This document shows positions 37,006 through 42,310 of a stretch of DNA of 42,310 bases, one piece after another; the stretch's first letter is position 1; the number at the start of each line of letters is the position of its first letter. Under the pieces are notes generated by a model. That model saw only the letters and a list, made by a program, of their open reading frames with translations. It had not been told where the DNA came from and searched no databases. Origin of the DNA: Chitinophaga pinensis (GTDB taxonomy: Bacteria; Bacteroidota; Bacteroidia; B-17B0; Aurantibacillaceae). Where the stretch lies: assembly GCA_945887955.1 (NCBI GenBank), contig CAMCZO010000012.1:1-42310 (forward strand), written 5' to 3'. The position numbers and the translations under genes were made by a program.

Positions 37006-38289
37006 TTACCCCTTATATTTTTTAATTAAGCTGATAGCATTTAATCCTCCAAAACCAAAAGAGTTCTTAAGAAAAATATCAATGTTGTGTTTTTTGCGTT
37101 CGCCTCTGCAAACATCAATATCAACTTCAGGATCTAAGTTATCGATATTTATAGATGGATGTAATTCGTTACGGTTCATTTGTAAAATGGCAGCAACTGT
37201 TTCTACTGTAGCAGCAGACCAGCAAGTATGACCTAGTAAAGATTTTGGTGCATTAATTTTTAGTGTTTTACAGTGATCGCCAAAAACATCTTTAATAGAT
37301 CTTAATTCTGTAAGATCCCCTAAAGGAGTAGAAGTAGCATGAACATTGATGTAATCAACTTCTTCAGGTTTAACGCCTGCATTTTTTAATAAACGCTTCA
37401 TTAAACGAGCTTGCCCTATTCTTGAAGGTTGAGGTAAATGACAGCCATCGGAAGAAGATTCAACACCAAGAATTTCAGCATAAATTTTTGCACCACGAGC
37501 TAATGCGTGCTCAAGATCTTCAACAATAAGACATGCCGAACCGTGAGAAGGAACAAAGCCTTCACGATCTTTATCATAAGGCCTACTTGCTCTTGAAGGC
37601 TCTTCGTTAAATGACTTGTAAGTAATAGCCCCCATAATACACATGCCTTGTAAATCTAAAGGAGAAAAATCTAACATGGGTGCAACAACGGCAGCAACTT
37701 TAACATCGTGCATTTGAATTTCATCAACGGCACAACGAAGCGCTACATTTCCGCTCGCACAAGCGCCACCAACCGTATAAGCTGGGCCATGAAGCTGAAG
37801 AATATCAGTAACGCTTCCAACGTGATGAGTATCTAATCCATTTAATGCAAATAAACCTTCCACAAATTCTGGTTCTTCATTAAAAACATCGTGATTTTCG
37901 AAAGTATATTTTTGATTTAAGTTGTGACCGGCAATAATTGTTGCAACATTGTTTCCATCTTCAATACTTTTGATATAACCTGAATCTAAAAAAGCTTCAA
38001 CAGATATTAGCAATGAAATAGCTATTGATAAGGGAGATTTACTACCTAATTTAAGAAGTCTATTGTAAATATCTTCAGGAATTCGGTCTTTATAGCTTAA
38101 AATTTTTGCATGTACGTCATATTTACCTAAGTCACCTCCAACTTTTGCATAAATTCTAGAAGTATCAAGGGTATCCCATTTAGTAACTGCAGATTTCCCG
38201 TCCATTAAATTGTTTATAAACTCATCTAAGGTATCTCCAATTGGAGTATTGATGGCCATTCCTGTTATTACTACTCGTTTTTGCAACAT
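37006..38289 (-). CDS. Beta-ketoacyl synthase (PksF-like, active Cys retained)
   Basis: The 427-residue ketosynthase has GPAYTVGGACASGNVALRCA (active Cys177), VDYINVHATSTPLGD (His317), and INAPKSLLGHTCWSAA (Lys349, His354). The phrases GGACASGN, NAPKSLLGHTCW and LKNSFGFGGLN resemble the discrete KS of HCS cassettes (PksF group). Such KSs usually decarboxylate malonyl-ACP to acetyl-ACP and often have Ser for the active Cys. Here Cys is kept, so the protein could also condense. As the only KS in the locus it might do both jobs. It lies between DH (24 nt) and FabG (5 nt). Confidence 0.9.
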   Translation of the reverse strand: MLQKRVVITGMAINTPIGDTLDEFINNLMDGKSAVTKWDTLDTSRIYAKVGGDLGKYDVHAKILSYKDRIPEDIYNRLLKLGSKSPLSIAISLLISVEAFLDSGYIKSIEDGNNVATIIAGHNLNQKYTFENHDVFNEEPEFVEGLFALNGLDTHHVGSVTDILQLHGPAYTVGGACASGNVALRCAVDEIQMHDVKVAAVVAPMLDFSPLDLQGMCIMGAITYKSFNEEPSRASRPYDKDREGFVPSHGSACLIVEDLEHALARGAKIYAEILGVESSSDGCHLPQPSRIGQARLMKRLLKNAGVKPEEVDYINVHATSTPLGDLTELRSIKDVFGDHCKTLKINAPKSLLGHTCWSAATVETVAAILQMNRNELHPSINIDNLDPEVDIDVCRGERKKHNIDIFLKNSFGFGGLNAISLIKKYKG

Positions 38290-38313
38290 TATACTATTCT
38301 TTTTTTGTTTTTT

Positions 38314-38847
38314 TTATGGATAATAAACTTCTAAAATGCTGTGAGAATAAATCTCATTATTTATTAATACTTGAGCTGACATTAATCCAATGAAATCATC
38401 ATCTTGAATAGATTTAACTCTTATTGTTAATGTATTTCCTGGTTTAACACCTTTAATAAAACCTGCATTGTGAATACGGGTAAAAAGGCCTTTTACGGGA
38501 ACACTATTATTATCGATCGCAAAAGTACTATTTTTTATAAAATAAGCCAAACACAATCCTGCTTGGCCCATGCATTCAATTTGCATAACGCCAGGATAAA
38601 CTGGTTCTTCTGGAAAATGACCAGCAAATATTGGATCATCAGGATATATTATGCTTTTTACCTCAATTACACAGTGTTGGATATTTAGAGCAGAGATAGA
38701 GGATATCAATGAAAAAGGAGGGCGATGAGGAATTATTTTGTGAATATCATCCTTTTGGAAAGCTAAGTTAAAATTGCTATCCGCAGGCATTTGGATTATT
38801 TCTCTTTTTAAACTTCCAATTAAAGATTCTTTTTCATCACAATTCAT
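38314..38847 (-). CDS. FabA/FabZ-like hotdog dehydratase
   Basis: The 177-residue single-hotdog protein has IIPHRPPFSLI and DPIFAGHFPEEPVYPGVMQI followed by ECMGQAG, with catalytic His77 and Glu91 as in FabZ (GHFP...E.MAQ). It would dehydrate 3-hydroxyacyl-ACP. Compared with FabZ (about 150 residues) it has an N-terminal extension of some 25 residues with no known task. Its presence beside FabG and KS points to a normal extension cycle in addition to beta-branching, since ECH1 already handles the HMG intermediate. Confidence 0.88.
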   Translation of the reverse strand: MNCDEKESLIGSLKREIIQMPADSNFNLAFQKDDIHKIIPHRPPFSLISSISALNIQHCVIEVKSIIYPDDPIFAGHFPEEPVYPGVMQIECMGQAGLCLAYFIKNSTFAIDNNSVPVKGLFTRIHNAGFIKGVKPGNTLTIRVKSIQDDDFIGLMSAQVLINNEIYSHSILEVYYP

Positions 38848-38975
38848 GCAGTAAGAATTAATTTATATAATTTAAAAAAAAGGAATCGATCAATAATAGT
38901 TGGTTTTTAGAACAATTAGTAAAAATAAAAATAAAAAATTAATTTACGAAATAGATTTGATGAATATATAAAAAA

Positions 38976-39821
38976 CTATAATCTTATTTTTTTGATAAGG
39001 TTGCTTAAAACCTCACCAGCTCCTAATTCAATAAAATCGCAGTTGTTTTTATTTAATAAATACTCAATGCTTTGTAACCATTTGATTGGGTTATCTATTT
39101 GGTTTACCATGTTGTTGATGATGGCTTGTTTTTCATCAGAATAAAGCACCCCTGAATAGTTAGAAATTACCGGAGTATTACAGTGCTTTAATTCTAATGT
39201 TTCGATATACTCTTTAAATTCTAATTTTATTGGACTCATGTACCTTGAATGAAAAGCACCGCTTACCTTTAATGGAATGTAAACCAAACCTTCATCTTCA
39301 AAATAATCAGCAGCTTTTTCTAAAGAATCTAATTTACCAGAAATCACTATTTGAGAAGGGGTATTAATATTTGCAATATCGATATCTTGAAAGTTAGTAG
39401 TTAAAATTTCTTGAATTTCTTTAAAATTAGTTCCAATTAAAGCGGCCATTGAGGTATCTTTTATTGAGAACATTAATTCACCTCTTTTTTTTACGATTTT
39501 TAATCCTGTTTCAAAATCAAAAACACCGGCAGCATTTAGGGCATTAAATTCGCCTAAACTGTGACCGATAAAATAATCAACTTTTTTATTTTGTTGTAAA
39601 AATTTTTGATACGTAAGATAATTAATAATAAAAAGAGCTGGTTGAGTATAATTGGTTTGGTTAAGAAGACCTTTAGAATCTTCAACACAAAGTTCAACAA
39701 TGTCGTATCCTAATATCTCAGAAGCTAATTCTGTTAGTTTATTAAACTCTTTAAATAAATCTTCTCCCATTCCTTTGAATTGGGAGCCTTGACCAGGAAA
39801 CATTATAATTTGTAGCGACAT
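38976..39821 (-). CDS. Malonyl-CoA:ACP transacylase (FabD / trans-AT type)
   Basis: The 281-residue acyltransferase has MFPGQGSQFKGMGEDLF, YFIGHSLGEFNALNAAGVFD (Ser88), VKKRGELM (Arg113) and VSGAFHSRYM (His191). GHSLGE and GAFHS are the malonyl-specific signatures. The phrases SGAFHSRYM and FETGLKIVKKRGELM are typical of discrete ATs of trans-AT polyketide pathways, such as PksC, rather than of housekeeping FabD. It would load malonyl on the ACP at 32087-32335. It stands 128 nt upstream of the dehydratase gene and 81 nt after the PAP2 gene. Confidence 0.9.
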   Translation of the reverse strand: MSLQIIMFPGQGSQFKGMGEDLFKEFNKLTELASEILGYDIVELCVEDSKGLLNQTNYTQPALFIINYLTYQKFLQQNKKVDYFIGHSLGEFNALNAAGVFDFETGLKIVKKRGELMFSIKDTSMAALIGTNFKEIQEILTTNFQDIDIANINTPSQIVISGKLDSLEKAADYFEDEGLVYIPLKVSGAFHSRYMSPIKLEFKEYIETLELKHCNTPVISNYSGVLYSDEKQAIINNMVNQIDNPIKWLQSIEYLLNKNNCDFIELGAGEVLSNLIKKIRL

Positions 39822-39902
39822 ATTATTAACCGAGAAAAAAATAAATAATTTTAAAGATAAAAAAAAACTAATTAATAGAAAAAAAAAGATTTTTGAGGTA
39901 TA

Positions 39903-40823
39903 TTAATTGTTATTTTGAATTGAGTTTTGAGAATTATTACTCGTAATAAAAGATAATTTGTCATAAATTTTGCCTGTAAAAATAATCAGTATTGGGGCAG
40001 ATAGTATTCCCGCCAAAACATCAACAAGGTAATGAGCTTTTAGATAAACAGTAGCAAAACATATTCCAAAAACAAAAGGCAAAATAAAGTAAAATATTTT
40101 TTTTAATTCTTTAAAAACGATGTAATTAATAATAATTGCAATGCCAACATGTGAACTGGGAAAAGCGCCAGTTGGCTCTTCAATATTAAGTAGAATATAT
40201 TGCATTATTTTTCCAAAAAAGTGAGGAGGTGTTGATTCGATGCTATTTAGTTGAATATAATATTGGGGCCCTGCAACTGGAAAAAGAAAGAAAAAAATAT
40301 AATAGAAATAAAAAGAAAGTACAATTATAAAAATATTTTTATAAGATTGAAGCGGCTTTTTTAAATATATAAAGATACAGCCAAAAGTAATTAAAATGTA
40401 ATAAGAGAAGTAACATATATTCATTAATTCGTTAAACCAGTTTTGAGTCATTAAATTCGAAAATTCAATACTAGGTTGGCATCCCCAGAGATTTTGTTCA
40501 AGATTAAAAAAAAACGGATCTAGATTATTTTTAAAAATAATATTTTTTAAATAACTAGTCTCAGTATAAAAGAATCCTAAAAAAAACAAAGGATACAGAT
40601 TTTTTAAAAATAAAATAGTTTTAGTAGGATTTTTTTTAGCGATAAAAGCTAATGATACAATAAAAAAAAGTAGTAGAATTCTTATTAAAAAGTGAAATAA
40701 GAAATTATCTAAAAAGTTAAGACCAAAACAAATATAAATTGCCGAGGCTAAAATATAAAAGATGGAAATCCAATCGAGGGGTGAAAATAAACTTAAATAG
40801 TTGTAGGCTTTATTATTTTTCAC
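39903..40823 (-). CDS. PAP2_3 (Aur1-like) membrane phosphatase or phosphotransferase
   Basis: The 306-residue protein has about seven membrane helices and the two C-terminal PAP2 motifs: GAFPSSHVGIAIIINY (catalytic His) and VYLKAHYLVDVLAG (His-x3-Asp). The first PAP2 motif (KxxxxxxRP) is not evident, as is usual for the PAP2_3 branch that includes yeast inositol-phosphorylceramide synthase Aur1. This group handles lipid phosphates or transfers phospho-headgroups to ceramide. The gene overlaps the GNAT gene by 4 nt and shares the operon with the acyl-chain enzymes, so headgroup transfer to the lipid made here is my favoured reading. Confidence 0.82.
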   Translation of the reverse strand: MKNNKAYNYLSLFSPLDWISIFYILASAIYICFGLNFLDNFLFHFLIRILLLFFIVSLAFIAKKNPTKTILFLKNLYPLFFLGFFYTETSYLKNIIFKNNLDPFFFNLEQNLWGCQPSIEFSNLMTQNWFNELMNICYFSYYILITFGCIFIYLKKPLQSYKNIFIIVLSFYFYYIFFFLFPVAGPQYYIQLNSIESTPPHFFGKIMQYILLNIEEPTGAFPSSHVGIAIIINYIVFKELKKIFYFILPFVFGICFATVYLKAHYLVDVLAGILSAPILIIFTGKIYDKLSFITSNNSQNSIQNNN

Positions 40824-41941
40824 AAAGGAAGTTTATACATTCGATATGTTTTATAAATTTCGCCTTTAATATTTATTAGCGCCTGATTCATCATCTCATT
40901 ATTTTCGAGAATTAACGAAGCTTCCCCACCTAACATGTTGTGTTTTTTACAATAATTAATTATTCTTGCATAAAAGCAGGCTTCGATTCCAAGTTTACGA
41001 TAGCCATCAATAACACCCAAAACAACAACACGTAAATTATTTATTTTTTTTCTTCTAAACAATAACTTAAAAATACCAAAAGGAAATAACCTTCCCCTTT
41101 TTACATTTTTTAAAACTTGATTTAAATCAGGGAAAGAAAATGAAAAACCAATAAATTTACCTTCGTGTTCTGCTATACAACATAAGCCAGGCTCTATTAT
41201 GGCTTTCATATCATTGCATAAATACTTAAACTCGTTGAAAGTCATAGGAACAAAACCAGTATTTTTGTCCCAGGCTGAATTGTATACATGATGAGATTTT
41301 TCAACTTCTTCGTTAAATTTTTTCATATTAACGATTCGTAAAGTAATTCCTTTTGTTTTTAGTCTAGCTTCGAGAGCCTCAGAAATTCTCATTGATTTTT
41401 CAGAAACATTATTTGTATGCATATAATATGCAAAGTGATCAGTGTTTTTAATAAATCCATATTTCTCAGCAAATTCAGGATAATAACTTTTGTTATAGGC
41501 CATACTGAGCATTGGTGGCAGGTCATAAGCATCTATGTGCCAGCCAAAAATTTCGTTGGTTGAAAAACTAGTAGGGCCGATTATATTTTTTAAACCTTCT
41601 TTTTTTAACCAATCAATAGCGGTATCAAAAAGAAGTTTAGCTACATCGTAATCTTGAATAACTTCAAAAAAACCAAAAAAACCATCATTATTTCCTGTAA
41701 ATTTATTATGATTATTATTACGAATAGCAGCAATTCGCCCTGATAATATACCGTTTTTGTATGCTAAAAATAAATCTAATTTTGAATGTTCATAAAAAGG
41801 ATGCTTTTTAGTATTTAACATATTTCTTTGAGAAATATATAATTCTGGCACATAGTTGGGGTCACCTAAATAATGATCGTGAGGAAAGTCAATAAATTGT
41901 TTTATTTGTTTTGCCGAATTAACTTTTTCGATTTTTATCAT
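40820..41941 (-). CDS. GNAT-family acyltransferase, YghO / bacterial ceramide synthase-like
   Basis: The 373-residue protein has the layout of the long GNAT proteins of the YghO type: FIDFPHDHYLGDPNYVPELY near residue 20, LFLAYKNGILSGRIAAIRNN, GFFGFFEVIQDYDVAKLLFD, the GPTSFSTNEIFGWHIDAYDL motif and a C-terminal acyl-CoA-fold half (GVIDGYRKLGIEACFYARII). Bacterial ceramide synthase (bCerS) of Caulobacter belongs, as I recall, to this type of protein. With SPT-like and KDSR-like genes in the same locus, N-acylation of a sphingoid base is a reasonable prediction. The protein family is large and not all members make ceramide. It opens the eight-gene minus-strand operon. Confidence 0.78.
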   Translation of the reverse strand: MIKIEKVNSAKQIKQFIDFPHDHYLGDPNYVPELYISQRNMLNTKKHPFYEHSKLDLFLAYKNGILSGRIAAIRNNNHNKFTGNNDGFFGFFEVIQDYDVAKLLFDTAIDWLKKEGLKNIIGPTSFSTNEIFGWHIDAYDLPPMLSMAYNKSYYPEFAEKYGFIKNTDHFAYYMHTNNVSEKSMRISEALEARLKTKGITLRIVNMKKFNEEVEKSHHVYNSAWDKNTGFVPMTFNEFKYLCNDMKAIIEPGLCCIAEHEGKFIGFSFSFPDLNQVLKNVKRGRLFPFGIFKLLFRRKKINNLRVVVLGVIDGYRKLGIEACFYARIINYCKKHNMLGGEASLILENNEMMNQALINIKGEIYKTYRMYKLPL

Positions 41942-42043
41942 AAAAAAAATAGAGTAAAATAATCGTAAACTTAAAAATTATTTTGTTAATCAAGAAAATA
42001 GCTTTTAAGTAACACGGAATGAAATTAATTTTTTGAGGGACGG

Positions 42044-42310
42044 CTATTTAATTTTTGTTTTACTATTAGTTTTTGTTTTGCTATTAGTTTTTGATTTACT
42101 ATTAGTTTTTGTTTTACTGCTAGTTTTTGTTTTACCAGTAATTTTTGATTTACTTGTTTTACTTTTAATTTTTGATTTATTAAAAGTTTTTGTGTTTATT
42201 TTTTTTGATTTCGAAGCGGAACCTTTATGTTTTTTTGATTGAATAGATGATTTAGATTTGTATCTATTTTTTTTATTTCTTTTTGTATACTTATTTATTT
42301 TTTTATTATT
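42044..42310 (-). CDS. Lysine-rich C-terminus of an unidentified protein (partial)
   Basis: On the minus strand a frame enters from the right edge and stays open for 88 codons to a TAG at 42044-42046. It encodes a basic, low-complexity tail made of Lys, Ser, Thr and Asn, ending in repeats of KTKTNS (last residues SKTKIK). Such tails occur on nucleic-acid-binding proteins (for example helicases, topoisomerase I and histone-like proteins), but the body of this protein lies outside the window, so I do not assign one. The plus-strand Leu/Val-rich frame over the same DNA is the mirror image of the repeats. Confidence 0.7.
   Translation of the reverse strand, partial: NNKKINKYTKRNKKNRYKSKSSIQSKKHKGSASKSKKINTKTFNKSKIKSKTSKSKITGKTKTSSKTKTNSKSKTNSKTKTNSKTKIK
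42052..42141. repeat. Five tandem 18-bp repeats
   Basis: Units at 42052, 42070, 42088, 42106 and 42124 follow TTTTTGTTTTACTATTAG with one to five changes. They code on the minus strand for six-residue units of the form K-T/S-K-T-N-S, so the period is a whole number of codons. The sixth copy is degenerate. Confidence 0.85.

Noticed and set aside
29175..41941. Aryl polyene or flexirubin cluster
   Set aside because: Only one KS is present, there is no chain-length-factor partner, no ammonia-lyase-like gene and no aromatase; the HMG synthase and ECH genes do not belong to such clusters.
42033..42242. Plus-strand Leu/Val-rich 69-residue frame
   Set aside because: It is the mirror of the 18-bp repeats that encode the lysine-rich tail on the minus strand; the minus frame is open to the window edge.
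1..42310. CRISPR array, insertion sequence, integrase or phage gene
   Set aside because: I found no regularly spaced repeats with unique spacers, no transposase or integrase frame and no terminal repeats; the only tandem repeat is the coding 18-bp one.

Overview
The window is AT-rich bacterial DNA from a member of the Bacteroidota. The evidence is a type IX secretion (T9SS) core operon (PorP/SprF-like, GldK, GldL, GldM, GldN), a SprE/PorW-like TPR lipoprotein, a secreted protein with a T9SS type A C-terminal sorting domain, a bactofilin next to an AtpZ-like gene, type B ribosomal protein L31, and a perfect Bacteroidota-type promoter (TTTG, 19 nt, TATATTTG) upstream of the L31 gene. I cannot name the genus.

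Layout. 1-398: start of an HlyD-type efflux adaptor (minus strand, cut by the window edge). 574-9254: plus-strand genes for a DUF255 thioredoxin-like protein, a secreted orphan, RNase R, an MFS transporter, a Sfp-type phosphopantetheinyl transferase and an outer-membrane beta-barrel. 9378-10976: FMN-binding glutamate-synthase-family protein (minus). 11201-17295: T9SS operon (minus). 17683-23953: L31, an MbnP/MbnH-like copper and di-haem pair with a secreted YHYH protein, a small secreted orphan and a large lipoprotein. 24138-24211: tRNA-Asn (minus). 24403-29026: PfkB kinase, SprE/PorW-like lipoprotein, bactofilin, AtpZ and a small membrane protein. 29048-29128: a remnant of a second glutamate-synthase-family gene.

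The most interesting part is 29175-41941, a 12.8-kb lipid or polyketide-type locus of 14 genes in three transcription units. It holds every enzyme of an HMG-CoA-synthase (HCS) beta-branching cassette as known from trans-AT polyketide pathways: malonyl transferase, AcpK-like ACP, PksF-like ketosynthase, PksG-like HMG synthase, PksH-like dehydratase (ECH1) and PksI-like decarboxylase (ECH2). No modular polyketide synthase is present. The same locus carries a ketoreductase, a FabZ-like dehydratase and two atypical short-chain dehydrogenases with the Tyr-X6-Lys spacing of FabI/FabL enoyl reductases. It also carries sphingolipid-type genes: a serine-palmitoyltransferase-like alpha-oxoamine synthase, a 3-ketosphinganine-reductase-like SDR, a GNAT protein of the kind that includes bacterial ceramide synthase, and a PAP2_3 (Aur1-like) membrane phosphotransferase or phosphatase.

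My working model is inference. The cassette builds a methyl-branched acyl-ACP, possibly isovaleryl-ACP from malonyl units as an ACP-bound counterpart of the myxobacterial HMG-CoA route to isovaleryl-CoA. The FAS-like enzymes extend it, the alpha-oxoamine synthase joins it to an amino acid, and the KDSR-like SDR, GNAT and PAP2 proteins turn the product into a ceramide-like lipid. The phosphopantetheinyl transferase at 7294-7992 could activate the ACP. The window ends with the lysine-rich repetitive C-terminus of an unidentified minus-strand protein.
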